From Cryomorphaceae bacterium (GTDB lineage Bacteria > Bacteroidota > Bacteroidia > Flavobacteriales > Schleiferiaceae): a stretch of DNA of 64,000 bases. The stretch spans positions 1 to 64,000 of the forward strand of contig JAHEKP010000002.1 of the NCBI GenBank assembly GCA_024638285.1, written 5' to 3'. This document shows, piece after piece, positions 19,745-28,421 of the stretch; position 1 is the first letter of the stretch, and each line of letters begins with the position of its first letter. Made by a program: the position numbers and the translations under genes. The notes under the pieces were generated by a model that worked only from the letters and a program-made list of their open reading frames with translations, was not told the origin of the DNA and did not search any database.

Positions 19745-20392
19745 GTGAAGGATATTCAAACGTCAGCAAGTTACCAGCAATCGGATATTAGAGACGGGTT
19801 AGTCGTTCCTTTAATGGAAGAATTCTATACTATTCAAGGTGAAGGGTTCCATACTGGAAAGGCCGCTTACTTTATACGAATAGGAGGCTGTGATGTGGGT
19901 TGCCACTGGTGTGATGTGAAAGAAAGTTGGAATCCAGATCGTCATCCTCCAACGCCCATCGAGGCTATTGTTGCAAATGCGAAGAAGTACAGTTCAACCG
20001 TAGTGGTCACTGGAGGTGAACCGTTGACGTGGAACATGGAACCTTTAGTTTCTGCATTGAAAACACAAGGGATGCAGGTATATGTTGAAACATCCGGTGC
20101 TTACAGCCTATCTGGCGATTGGGATTGGATTTGTCTAAGTCCAAAGAAAACAGCAAAGCCTAAGGAAGCTTACTACAGGGCGGCGCATGAATTGAAGGTC
20201 ATCATTTACAATCAAAATGATTTTAAGTGGGCAGAAGAGCATGCTGCTAAGATGCATGAAGGCTGTCAATTGTTTTTACAACCTGAATGGAGTAAACGCG
20301 AAGAAATGATGCCCTATATTGTTGATTATGTGATGGCTAATCCGAAATGGAAGGTGAGCTTACAGACCCATAAATACATGCATATTCCTTAA
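19745..20392 (+). CDS. queE: 7-carboxy-7-deazaguanine synthase, radical SAM
   Basis: The protein has 215 residues. The radical-SAM cluster motif Cx3Cx2C is seen as CDVGCHWC (Cys49, Cys53, Cys56), preceded by FYTIQGEGFHTGKAAYFIR and followed by VVVTGGEPLTW. These are QueE hallmarks. The enzyme contracts the ring of 6-carboxytetrahydropterin to 7-carboxy-7-deazaguanine in queuosine (tRNA) biosynthesis. The chosen start is GTG at 19745, directly after the folD TAA; the next ATG, in LMEEFYT, would cut the conserved N-terminus closely. The other queuosine genes are not in this window. Confidence 0.92.
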   Translation: MKDIQTSASYQQSDIRDGLVVPLMEEFYTIQGEGFHTGKAAYFIRIGGCDVGCHWCDVKESWNPDRHPPTPIEAIVANAKKYSSTVVVTGGEPLTWNMEPLVSALKTQGMQVYVETSGAYSLSGDWDWICLSPKKTAKPKEAYYRAAHELKVIIYNQNDFKWAEEHAAKMHEGCQLFLQPEWSKREEMMPYIVDYVMANPKWKVSLQTHKYMHIP

Positions 20393-20395
20393 AGT

Positions 20396-21346
20396 ATGGG
20401 GAAGGTACTTTCAATTACAGAAGCAGTTAAAGCGTTATGCAATGGGCAGATAGTGGGTTTGCCCACAGAGACTGTTTATGGTTTAGGGGCAGATGCTTCC
20501 TGCGAGTCTGCGGTTGCTGAAGTATTCAAAGCCAAGAACAGACCCAACTTTGACCCACTAATAGTTCACGTTCCTACTTTGGATGCCGTTAGAGAGATCG
20601 CAGAGTTATCTAAGGCAGCGGAGCAGCTATTCCTTGCTTTCAGTCCAGGTCCATTAACTGTTGTTTTACCAAAAAAGGAAACGATTCCGGATCTAGTAAC
20701 CAGTGGACATCCTACTGTTGCAGTTAGGATTCCGGCGCATCCTGTAATGTTAGACGTACTCCATTCTAGTGGTCTTTACATCGCCGCACCTAGCGCAAAC
20801 CCATTTGGTTTTACTTCCCCTACTTCAGCACAGCACGTATTGGATCAGTTAGGTGCAAAGATTTCCGGCGTAGTAGATGGAGGTCCGTGTAGTGTTGGAA
20901 TTGAGAGTACCATAGTTGATATGAGTGTTGGTATACCTAAGGTATTGCGCCTAGGAGGAATGGCGTTGGAACAATTGGAACATGTTCTAGGTCCCCTTTC
21001 CACACAGTTAAGTTCTTCAAATCCAAATGCCCCTGGCATGCTTAGTTCGCATTACAACCCAGGTATGCCCGTCCAGTTATTCCTGGATAGAGATGCACTC
21101 TTGGCTGCTTTAAAGATGAATGGTTCAAAAGACATAGGTGTTCTCTACTGGGGTGAATCTATCGCTCATGGCAGCAGTTTCAACCTAAGTGAGCAATGCA
21201 ACGACACTGAGGCAGCTTCAAATCTTTTTAAAGGCTTACGCTTACTAGGCCATTCGCAGGTAACTCAAGTGTATGCACATTTATTGCCTGAAAGTGGCCT
21301 AGGAAGAGCAGTAAACGATAGGCTTCAACGTGCTGCTAACAAATAA
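20396..21346 (+). CDS. Threonylcarbamoyl-AMP synthase, Sua5/YwlC type
   Basis: The protein has 316 residues. The N-terminal YrdC domain (1-200) holds GLPTETVYGLGADA (about 20-33), the basic patch KAKNRPNFDPLIVH, PGPLTVVLPK, VAVRIPAHP and APSANPFGFTSPTSA. A linker with the family motif SPGM/APGMLSSHYNP joins the C-terminal Sua5 domain (about 225-316). It makes threonylcarbamoyl-AMP for the t6A37 tRNA modification, which TsaD (encoded at 37.6-38.7 kb) transfers to tRNA. It is the last gene of the operon beginning at 12464. Confidence 0.93.
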   Translation: MGKVLSITEAVKALCNGQIVGLPTETVYGLGADASCESAVAEVFKAKNRPNFDPLIVHVPTLDAVREIAELSKAAEQLFLAFSPGPLTVVLPKKETIPDLVTSGHPTVAVRIPAHPVMLDVLHSSGLYIAAPSANPFGFTSPTSAQHVLDQLGAKISGVVDGGPCSVGIESTIVDMSVGIPKVLRLGGMALEQLEHVLGPLSTQLSSSNPNAPGMLSSHYNPGMPVQLFLDRDALLAALKMNGSKDIGVLYWGESIAHGSSFNLSEQCNDTEAASNLFKGLRLLGHSQVTQVYAHLLPESGLGRAVNDRLQRAANK

Positions 21347-21351
21347 GTTAG

Positions 21352-21376
21352 AATAAGAGGTAAAGGCACCCTTATT
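21352..21376 (+). other. Imperfect hairpin between the Sua5-type gene and the TonB-dependent receptor
   Basis: AATAAG and CTTATT pair, then GGT with ACC around a six-base loop, with one bulged A on the left arm. No T-run follows, so it is not a textbook terminator. It may lie in the receptor gene's leader. Confidence 0.25.
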
Positions 21377-21403
21377 AATCGAAAATCTTTCTACTTTAAG
21401 GGT

Positions 21404-24175
21404 ATGAATAAGACCTTTATTTTTATCGCACTTCTTTGCGGGGGTTCACTTTATGCTCAATTGAGCGGAGTTGTTGTTGATCCGCGTGGTGAATCTGTTG
21501 TTGGCGCGAGCGTGGTACTATTAAGTCAATCGATGCCTACAACTATTGGGACGGTTACAGATTTCGACGGCAACTGGTCACTAAATATTTATGGAAAGAA
21601 TGCGGAGGGTGCAGTTGTTCAAGTAAAAAGCATGGGTTATCAGTCCTTAGATTTTAGGACAACAAAAACCACAGGTAACCGTATAACGCTTCAGCCGGAT
21701 CAAAACCTTCTTAAAGAAGTGAGTGTAGTTCAGCAGCGGCTTAGTGCTCAACAAGAGAAAAGTGCACTTACTGTAGAGAGTATGGATGCACTCGCCATAA
21801 AGGAGAGTCCTAGTGTGAGTTTTTATGATCATTTAGGCACCTTAAAAGGTGTTGACTTAACTAGTGCAAGTATTGGGTTTAAAATCATTAATACGAGAGG
21901 TTTCAATAGCACGTCTCCAGTACGATCGCTGCAACTTATTGATGGAGTAGACAATCAGAGTCCAGGGTTGAATTTTAGTTTAGGTAATTTTTTAGGTGCA
22001 CCAGACTTGGATATAGTTACTGTCGATGTTATTGCAGGCGCGAGTACCGCATTTTACGGCCCTAGTGCTTTCAATGGGGTAATTGCCATGCAAACGAAAG
22101 ATCCGTTTCAATTCACAGGATTGAGCGCAAGCTTGAAGGCTGGAGAGCGTAATCTTACTGAGTTTTCTTTACGTTGGGCGGCAAAAGTAAATGAAAAATT
22201 TGCCTACAAAATCAACGTATTCGCACTGAAGGCGGATGATTGGGAGGCGAACAATATGAATCCCACGGAGGTAAGCAGAGATGATGAATTCAACCCTGGC
22301 GGTTATGATGCAGTGAATCGCTACGGAGATGAGGATTGGTGGGATGATGGTGGTGATGTTAAATTCTACGCTGGAATGGGTAGGTTTTATCGCCCCGGAA
22401 TAGAAGAAAAACATCTGGTAGATTACGATACTGAAAATTTGAAGTTGACCACAGCATTGCACTACAAATTGACGGATGAAATTACGGGGATTTATGCATT
22501 GAATTTTGGTGCGGGAACTACGGTATACCAAGGTGATAACCGGTATAGCCTTAAGGATATATTGTTCTTGCAGAACCGCATAGAGTTAAGGAATGAAGGG
22601 AAGTGGTTTTGGCGAGCCTATTCCACTCATGAAGATGCGGGAAATAGTTACGATGCTTATTTCACTGCTTTGCGAATGCAGGATAGTATTGTTACGAATC
22701 AATTTTACAGTAATCAATACCGCACTTTTTGGCAGATTTTTTCAAAACCTCAAGTTCGAGCGCTTCCCGGAGCACCTGCAAACAATCTACCGGTCAATGA
22801 ATATTTGGACCAAATGAATCTGCTCATTGAGGATAATTTAGACTTCTTCCATGAGCTGCACGATTCAACGAGCAGTACTGTTTTAAATTTTATGGAAGCC
22901 GTCTATGGTTTTCCAGTACGCAATTATTTAATCCCTGGTAAAGCAGATTTTGAAAGTTTAAAAAATCATATCACTTCGACGCTATTCACTGAAGGGGGCA
23001 GTAGGTTTTACGATAAGTCAGCCTTGTACCATACTCAGGGAGAGCGAACCTTTACTTACGAAAATGGGGCAGTATTGAGAGTTGGTGGGAATTTTCGTTT
23101 GTACACTCCAAAATCCGCAGGTACGATATTCTCAGATACAGCAGGTACTGTCATTACCAATAGAGAAGCTGGTCTTTACGGAGGGTGGGAACAATCCTTT
23201 ATAGACGAACGTCTGAAATTAAGCGCAACAGGAAGAATCGATAAAAATCAAAATTTTAAAGCATTGATTTCTCCTGCAGTTTCATCTGTCTACAAGGCCA
23301 CTGAGAATCAAACCTTCCGCATAAGTTTTTCAAGCGCCATTCGCAACCCAACGTTGGCCGATCAGTATCTAAACTATAATGTTGGCAGAGCAGTACTTCT
23401 AGGCAACTTAGACGGCTTTGATTCTTTGGTGACCTTAGATAATATTGTGGACTATTTGGGCAAACCAGCGAATGAAAGGCTTTCACATGATTTTGGTTAT
23501 TTCAACGTAGATGCTATACGACCTGAAAAAGTCAAAACAGCGGAAGCGGGTTACAGAGCGACAATTGGAACACGTGTTTTTGTAGATGCTAATTACTACT
23601 ATAGTGTATACGATGATTTTATAGGCTACATTATTGGAGCTGAGATAGATGAGGGGACTACGGCTATTGACCGATTAAAGTCTTTGCAGGTTTACCGTGT
23701 AGCAGCGAATGCAACTGAACAAGTAACGACACAAGGATTTAGCATTGGAATGAACACTTTTGTAGGTGATTACCAAACGCTTACGGGTAATTACAGTTGG
23801 AACAAACTCACGTCTGCCGTTACAGACCCTATAGTCCCAGCATTTAATACGCCAGAGCACAAATTTAATCTAGGATGGAACATTCGTAATTATCCATGGA
23901 ATAATGACGATTCAAAACTGATTGGGGCAGGTGTGAATTACAAATGGGTGCAAGGTTTCGTATTTGAAGGTTCGCCGCAGTTCACCGGTTCCATTCCTTC
24001 TTATGGACTCTGCGATGCGCAGGTATCGTTGACACGTATCAAGGAAAAATCGAATAATAAACGTACCATTACTTATAAGTTAGGTGCAAGTAATGTCTTG
24101 AATAATAAAGTATATCAAGTATTTGGGGGGCCTTTAGTTGGGAGGTTGGCCTACCTAAGTATTCAAATTAATTAA
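21404..24175 (+). CDS. TonB-dependent outer-membrane receptor with carboxypeptidase-regulatory-like domain
   Basis: The protein has 923 residues. A signal peptide (1-18, ending LYAQ) precedes a CarboxypepD_reg-like beta-sandwich (about 20-100, with GVVVDPRGESVVGASVVLL). The plug domain (about 115-225) contains KIINTRGFNS, VRSLQLIDGVDNQSPG, VDVIAGASTAFYGPSAFNGVI, and then a 22-strand-type barrel ends at the C-terminus. It imports a ligand using TonB energy. No SusD-like gene is present; the next gene, 15 bases downstream, encodes a T9SS-secreted hydrolase-fold protein, suggesting a two-protein surface system. The ligand is unknown. Confidence 0.9.
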   Translation: MNKTFIFIALLCGGSLYAQLSGVVVDPRGESVVGASVVLLSQSMPTTIGTVTDFDGNWSLNIYGKNAEGAVVQVKSMGYQSLDFRTTKTTGNRITLQPDQNLLKEVSVVQQRLSAQQEKSALTVESMDALAIKESPSVSFYDHLGTLKGVDLTSASIGFKIINTRGFNSTSPVRSLQLIDGVDNQSPGLNFSLGNFLGAPDLDIVTVDVIAGASTAFYGPSAFNGVIAMQTKDPFQFTGLSASLKAGERNLTEFSLRWAAKVNEKFAYKINVFALKADDWEANNMNPTEVSRDDEFNPGGYDAVNRYGDEDWWDDGGDVKFYAGMGRFYRPGIEEKHLVDYDTENLKLTTALHYKLTDEITGIYALNFGAGTTVYQGDNRYSLKDILFLQNRIELRNEGKWFWRAYSTHEDAGNSYDAYFTALRMQDSIVTNQFYSNQYRTFWQIFSKPQVRALPGAPANNLPVNEYLDQMNLLIEDNLDFFHELHDSTSSTVLNFMEAVYGFPVRNYLIPGKADFESLKNHITSTLFTEGGSRFYDKSALYHTQGERTFTYENGAVLRVGGNFRLYTPKSAGTIFSDTAGTVITNREAGLYGGWEQSFIDERLKLSATGRIDKNQNFKALISPAVSSVYKATENQTFRISFSSAIRNPTLADQYLNYNVGRAVLLGNLDGFDSLVTLDNIVDYLGKPANERLSHDFGYFNVDAIRPEKVKTAEAGYRATIGTRVFVDANYYYSVYDDFIGYIIGAEIDEGTTAIDRLKSLQVYRVAANATEQVTTQGFSIGMNTFVGDYQTLTGNYSWNKLTSAVTDPIVPAFNTPEHKFNLGWNIRNYPWNNDDSKLIGAGVNYKWVQGFVFEGSPQFTGSIPSYGLCDAQVSLTRIKEKSNNKRTITYKLGASNVLNNKVYQVFGGPLVGRLAYLSIQIN

Positions 24176-24190
24176 CCTCTCAAAAAGAAC

Positions 24191-25783
24191 ATGCCTATGA
24201 AAAAGTTTACACTTTTAATCTGCTCGTTGCTCGTATCATCCAGTGTAATTGCACAACGCTACACCACGGAGATATTCAACGACAATGAAATTGCCGTAAT
24301 GTCCGATGTGAGTTACGGTGTTAATTTCAATCCTTATGTGGATTCAGCAATGCTCGGTGGTACTAACCTACAACCATTACAAGCTGATTTTTACATGCCG
24401 TCACCTACGGCAGATACCACGACCAACCGTCCAGTGGTTATTGTTTGGCATACGGGGTCATTCATTCCTAAAGGGTTGAATGGTTCGCCTTTAGGAACCC
24501 GTCAGGACAGCGCTGTAGTAGAAATGTGTCGCCGTTTTGCAAAGATGGGATACGTAAGTATAGCAGCGTCATACCGTTTAGGTTGGTTGGCAAATAGCAC
24601 CAACCTTGACGTACGTCGCGGGAGTAACCTACTCGCAGTGTATTATTCCATTCAAGATGCAAAAGCGCTTGTTCGCTATTTGAATCTTACCCAAATGGGT
24701 GCGGGTAATCCTTACGGCATCAACGCAAGCAACACGATTATGGTTGGTCAAGGTTCAGGTGGGTACATTACATTCGCCTATGCTACCATTGACAAGCATT
24801 CAGAAGTGACTGCACCAAATAAATTTAAATACCAGGATTCTACAGGAATCTTTGGTCAACCTGTTTTACCTGGTGATTCTTATGTAGATACTTCTATTGT
24901 TGGAGATATTGATGGATTCGGTGGTGAAGTTGTGGTTACGGGTCAGAACACTTTAGGTCTGCCAACTATGGATTACAGTTCACCTGGGCGTAACTTTATC
25001 AATCACGCAGGTATGCCAGATGATATTTTGATGGCTATAAACATGGGTGGTGCACTAGGTGATGGTGCATGGTTGGAGCAAGGTGATGTTCCTATGTTAA
25101 GTATACATAGCAAATACGACTTCTTCGCACCCTATGATACCGGTATGGTTTACGTACCTATAGGACAGCAATTCTTTCCTGTAGTTAGTGTTACTGGTTC
25201 ATACGGAGCAATCAAGAAGGCAAATGACTTTGGTAATAACGATATCTTCCTAAATGCCAACTACACCGACCAAATCTGGGTAGATCAGCAATCCACTAAT
25301 CCAAACGGAGAAGAGTGTTTGTACACTGTAGAGATCGCACCTCCGAGTGCGACGATGCCTTGGGTGGTAAACACCGCACCTTGGAATTGGTATGATTCAA
25401 ATGATCCGTATGCCAGTCAGAATCCAGCGAACCCAAATAATGAGGCTACTTCGCAGGCTTGGATTGATACGGTTATGGCCTTTATCATTCCACGTATGGC
25501 AACTGTGCTTCAAGCTGAAGGTGTACCAGCAGGTATTGTTGAGACGTCGCAATCGTTCAAGGTTTATCCAAACCCTGCATCTAATGTCCTGGCCATTAGA
25601 GGTGCTAACGGAAGCACATTTACTAGTATAAAGGCGTTCGATATTACAGGTAGAGTAGTTTACGCTTCAGATGCAACTGGTAACAGTTTGAGCATTGATG
25701 TATCGAATTGGAACAATGGAATTTATTTGGTGCAAATAGCTACCGAAAATGGTGTCCAAGTCAAACGCATCGTTGTAAACTAA
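24191..25783 (+). CDS. T9SS-secreted alpha/beta-hydrolase-fold protein lacking the expected catalytic residues
   Basis: The protein has 530 residues; an ATG six bases downstream at 24197 (MKKFTLLICSLL) is an equally good start. The signal peptide ends IAQ near residue 22. An esterase-like alpha/beta hydrolase domain (about 60-430) shows VVIVWHTGSF (oxyanion-loop position, normally HGG), YVSIAASYRLGW, IQDAKALVRYL, and a nucleophile elbow reading GQGSGG (186-191), where GxSxGG is expected. The Asp region MLSIHSKYDFFAPY is present, but no histidine occurs after it. A T9SS type A sorting domain ends the protein (about 455-530, starting YPNPASN). It follows the TonB receptor and precedes a terminator. 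It is probably non-catalytic. Confidence 0.85.
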   Translation: MPMKKFTLLICSLLVSSSVIAQRYTTEIFNDNEIAVMSDVSYGVNFNPYVDSAMLGGTNLQPLQADFYMPSPTADTTTNRPVVIVWHTGSFIPKGLNGSPLGTRQDSAVVEMCRRFAKMGYVSIAASYRLGWLANSTNLDVRRGSNLLAVYYSIQDAKALVRYLNLTQMGAGNPYGINASNTIMVGQGSGGYITFAYATIDKHSEVTAPNKFKYQDSTGIFGQPVLPGDSYVDTSIVGDIDGFGGEVVVTGQNTLGLPTMDYSSPGRNFINHAGMPDDILMAINMGGALGDGAWLEQGDVPMLSIHSKYDFFAPYDTGMVYVPIGQQFFPVVSVTGSYGAIKKANDFGNNDIFLNANYTDQIWVDQQSTNPNGEECLYTVEIAPPSATMPWVVNTAPWNWYDSNDPYASQNPANPNNEATSQAWIDTVMAFIIPRMATVLQAEGVPAGIVETSQSFKVYPNPASNVLAIRGANGSTFTSIKAFDITGRVVYASDATGNSLSIDVSNWNNGIYLVQIATENGVQVKRIVVN

Positions 25784-25807
25784 ACGATCACGCTGAATGT
25801 TAATAGA

Positions 25808-25839
25808 GTCCTCATACGAACGTATGGGGACTTTTTTTT
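25808..25839 (+). terminator. Rho-independent terminator after the receptor/secreted-protein unit
   Basis: GTCCTCATACG pairs with CGTATGGGGAC (one T-G wobble) and is followed by eight T bases. It ends the 21.4-25.8 kb unit. Confidence 0.9.
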
Positions 25840-25843
25840 GCCC

Positions 25844-25851
25844 TAGCTTTG
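25844..25851 (+). promoter_or_regulatory. Predicted -7 promoter box of the class IV aminotransferase gene
   Basis: TAGCTTTG matches TAnnTTTG and lies 22 bases before the ATG at 25874, right after the preceding terminator. No convincing -33 TTG is seen. Confidence 0.45.
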
Positions 25852-25873
25852 CTTACCCTTAAAGAAATAATAC

Positions 25874-26719
25874 ATGATCAATTTCAATACGCAACTACAA
25901 GATCTGGAACAATTGCCCATTAGCGCTTTAGTACGTGCAGCCCGTTATGGCGATGGTGTTTTTGAAACCATTAGAATGCGTGAGGGTAAGCTACTCTTTA
26001 TTGAAGATCATTATTTTCGATTAATGGCCAGTATGCGAATTCTTCGCATGTCGATACCAATGGAATTTACTCCAGAGTTTATTGTTGATCAATCCCTGCG
26101 CCTCGCTGAAGAATGCGGTTTTGAAAATGGCAAGTTGCGATTGCAGATCATTCGAAGTGGTGGAGGTACCTATACGCCCAATAACAATAGCGTAGATTGG
26201 TGGATGGAATTGGATCCTTTGGAGCAAAAGGATTATGTCTTAAATGAACAAGGGCTTACTGTTGAACTCTTTAAGGATCATTACGTGCAACCTGGACTAC
26301 TCTCCACATTAAAAAGTAGTAATGCGCTACCTTACGTATTAGGGAGCATCTATGCTCAAGAGAACGATTATGATGCAGTCCTTTTGGTCAATGACGCAAA
26401 GCAATTGGTCGAAGCGAATTATGGAAACGTATTCCTAGTACAGGGGAATACGCTGCGTACAGCCCCCTTAAACGATGGAGCACTACGTGGGGTTTTTAGA
26501 AAGAATGTGCTTGAATGGGCAAAAGATGTACAATTGGAATTACAGGAAGCCTCAATCAATCCATTTGACCTTCAAAAGGCGGATGAAGTTTGGATTACCA
26601 ATACTATTCGGGGTATAGAGTGGGTAGGGCAGTACCGTAAAAAATCTTACCATAATGCGAAAGCAAAAGAAATGATTGCAATGATTAACCGAAAACTGAA
26701 TGTTTTAGGCGCACTCTAA
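25874..26719 (+). CDS. Class IV aminotransferase, aminodeoxychorismate lyase-like
   Basis: The protein has 281 residues with fold-type IV PLP-enzyme features: YGDGVFETIRM near residue 35, LFIEDHYFRL, the catalytic lysine in STLKSSNALPYV (about 146), the VEANYGNVFLV segment (about 180) and a late EVWITNTIRGIEWVG. These suit 4-amino-4-deoxychorismate lyase (p-aminobenzoate for folate) or a branched-chain/D-amino-acid aminotransferase; the length and TNTIRG-type end favour the lyase-like group. The 3' end overlaps the convergent yqgE gene by four bases. Confidence 0.75.
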   Translation: MINFNTQLQDLEQLPISALVRAARYGDGVFETIRMREGKLLFIEDHYFRLMASMRILRMSIPMEFTPEFIVDQSLRLAEECGFENGKLRLQIIRSGGGTYTPNNNSVDWWMELDPLEQKDYVLNEQGLTVELFKDHYVQPGLLSTLKSSNALPYVLGSIYAQENDYDAVLLVNDAKQLVEANYGNVFLVQGNTLRTAPLNDGALRGVFRKNVLEWAKDVQLELQEASINPFDLQKADEVWITNTIRGIEWVGQYRKKSYHNAKAKEMIAMINRKLNVLGAL

Positions 26720-27279
26720 TTCATCCACGGATCCTCTGGAGCATTGGCCCATAGGGCAAACTCACCGCCCAATGTCTTCATATAGATTCTCCATGCCTCA
26801 CCTGAGAGTGTTAACGGTTCTATTTCAAACGGGGGAGTTAATACGATCCAAGTCCCGTTTTTGATTTCTTCTTCTAGCTGGCCCTCAGCCCAACCACTAT
26901 AACCTAAGAAAAATTTACAACGGGCTTCTTCAAGTTTTAATTCTCGAGCCGTTTTAATTGCCTCTTGCAAGACGGAATAATCACCACCTAAATACAGGCC
27001 GTTTCCTGCAGGTATAGCTCCGTGTAGCGTATCCATCGTATGCAAATAGAAGAGTGCATCTTGTTCCACTGGTCCACCATAATAGATAGGATCTTCACCT
27101 GGCAGTTGATTCATAAAATCTTGAGCGAGCAGCGAAGAGTTCTTATTCAAGGTAAATCCGAGCGAACCGTCTTTATCGTGTGTTGTTAGATAAACTACCG
27201 ATTGCTCAAAAAAGCCATCACCAATAAGCGGTTTAGAAATTAAAAGTGCGCCTTTTTGAGGACGGTTTTTGTTTTGCAT
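26716..27279 (-). CDS. YqgE/AlgH family protein
   Basis: The protein has 187 residues. Family hallmarks are KGALLISKPLIGDGFFEQSVVYLTTHD at the N-terminus, GSLGFTLNK, IYYGGPVEQDALFYLH, and FFLGYSGWAEGQLEEEIKNGTW. Function is unknown; the family (DUF179) is widespread and often sits near housekeeping genes. It is cytoplasmic, with no signal or membrane helix. It shares a 17-base divergent gap with pdxH and overlaps the convergent aminotransferase gene at its 3' end. Confidence 0.92.
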   Translation of the reverse strand: MQNKNRPQKGALLISKPLIGDGFFEQSVVYLTTHDKDGSLGFTLNKNSSLLAQDFMNQLPGEDPIYYGGPVEQDALFYLHTMDTLHGAIPAGNGLYLGGDYSVLQEAIKTARELKLEEARCKFFLGYSGWAEGQLEEEIKNGTWIVLTPPFEIEPLTLSGEAWRIYMKTLGGEFALWANAPEDPWMN

Positions 27280-27296
27280 TACACTAATTTAGTACT

Positions 27297-27935
27297 ATGG
27301 ATTTACACAACATACGTGAAGATTATAAGTTCGACTCACTGCTAGAAGCGAATCTACATCAAAACCCGTTCGACCAATTTAAAGATTGGTTTGAGAGCTA
27401 TCAACATTTAGGGGTAAAAGATGCCAACGCTATGGCCATTGCTACTGTAGGGGAAGATGGAATACCGCAGAATAGAATTGTCTTGCTAAAAGAGGTACGT
27501 CAAGATGGATTAGTGTTCTACACTAACTATGCATCAGACAAAGGACAGCAACTTATACAGAACCCAAATATCAGCGCACTCTTTTTTTGGCGTGAACAGG
27601 AACGGCAGATTCGCATTACTGGAACTATTAGTAAAATAGATGATCAGGAGAACGAAAGTTATTTTAGTACACGTCCTTATCTCAGTAAGATTGGTGCAGC
27701 AGCGTCAGATCAAAGTAGTCCAATCAAAGACAGAATGGCATTAGAGGCTAAATTTGAAGCATTTCAACAACAATATCCTGAGGGTAGTGTAGTTCCCAAA
27801 CCGGAATCGTGGGGAGGCTTTCTAATCACTCCCAAATCCTTTGAATTCTGGCAAGGCAGGTCAGGTAGACTACATGACCGTATTATCTATACTTCTAAGG
27901 ATGGAGATTGGCTCACCAAACGTTTACAGCCATAG
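27297..27935 (+). CDS. pdxH: Pyridoxamine 5'-phosphate oxidase
   Basis: The protein has 212 residues. FMN- and substrate-binding motifs are NRIVLLKEVRQDGLVFYTNY, the RQIRITG segment, SYFSTRPYLSKIGAAASDQSSPI, and the C-terminal PKSFEFWQGRSGRLHDRI...WLTKRLQP. It oxidises pyridoxine and pyridoxamine phosphate to PLP. The neighbouring PLP-dependent aminotransferase may benefit but is on a separate transcript. A symmetric terminator closes the gene. Confidence 0.97.
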   Translation: MDLHNIREDYKFDSLLEANLHQNPFDQFKDWFESYQHLGVKDANAMAIATVGEDGIPQNRIVLLKEVRQDGLVFYTNYASDKGQQLIQNPNISALFFWREQERQIRITGTISKIDDQENESYFSTRPYLSKIGAAASDQSSPIKDRMALEAKFEAFQQQYPEGSVVPKPESWGGFLITPKSFEFWQGRSGRLHDRIIYTSKDGDWLTKRLQP

Positions 27936-27949
27936 CGTAAAGGCAAAAA

Positions 27950-27977
27950 AAAATGCCTTCCAATTGGAAGGCATTTT
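27950..27977. terminator. Perfectly symmetric bidirectional terminator between pdxH and the HU gene
   Basis: AAAATGCCTTCC and GGAAGGCATTTT form a perfect 12-base inverted repeat around AATT, with A and T runs at both ends. It can end transcription from pdxH (plus) and from the HU gene (minus). Confidence 0.9.
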
Positions 27978-27998
27978 GATAAGGTATAAGTCTTAAGA

Positions 27999-28268
27999 TT
28001 AGAGCTTACCGTTTAGGTCAGCGCCAGCTTTAAACTTAGCTACTTTCTTAGCAGCAATTTTAATAACTGCACCAGTTTGTGGGTTACGACCATCACGAGC
28101 TGCACGCTCAGAAACAGAGAAAGAACCGAAACCTACTAAAGAGATACGGCCACCTGAAGCTAGGGTAGAACCTACGTTACCAGTAAATGAGTCTAAAGCT
28201 GATTTAGCTTGTGCTTTAGAGATGCCAGCGTCTGCTGCCATTGCGTCGATCAATTGTGCTTTGTTCAT
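27999..28268 (-). CDS. HU family DNA-binding protein
   Basis: The protein has 89 residues, a normal length. The N-terminal [22 protein letters not shown] helices and the signature [22 protein letters not shown], which forms the DNA-wrapping beta arm with its Pro, are intact. It is a nucleoid protein that bends DNA as a dimer. It has its own two-part promoter and a terminator, so it is probably a strongly expressed single-gene unit. HU versus IHF cannot be separated from sequence alone, but the small size and arm sequence favour HU. Confidence 0.96.
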   Translation of the reverse strand: MNKAQLIDAMAADAGISKAQAKSALDSFTGNVGSTLASGGRISLVGFGSFSVSERAARDGRNPQTGAVIKIAAKKVAKFKAGADLNGKL

Positions 28269-28311
28269 TGCAATTAGTTTTTATTAATTAATCATTTTAA
28301 CGAATGCTTCT

Positions 28312-28341
28312 CAAATATAGAGGAAAAATGCTTGTATGCAA
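28312..28341 (-). promoter_or_regulatory. Complete Bacteroidota promoter of the HU gene
   Basis: On the minus strand TTG (28341-28339) is separated by 19 bases from TATATTTG (28319-28312), matching the TTG-19-TAnnTTTG model. A leader of about 40 bases follows to the ATG at 28268. The rest of the 28269-28421 gap shows no gene; a weak ACTAAG/CTTAGT dyad lies just before the fmt stop. Confidence 0.75.
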
Positions 28342-28421
28342 GTGTTTTCGGGCCTTCAGCTAAAAAAAGTTAATAACTAGCAGAAATTATTCACAATCCC
28401 CTTTAAACTAAGATTTAATAC

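Noticed and set aside
21404-25783. Polysaccharide utilisation locus
   Set aside because: No SusD, glycoside hydrolase, sulfatase or hybrid sensor gene is present; only the TonB receptor resembles one.
27950-27977. Perfect 12-base inverted repeat as an insertion or attachment site
   Set aside because: A/T tails on both sides and placement between convergent gene ends make a bidirectional terminator the simpler reading.
28269-28421. Small RNA in the gap between the HU gene and fmt
   Set aside because: Only the HU promoter and a weak six-base dyad are seen; no stable fold with its own promoter and terminator.
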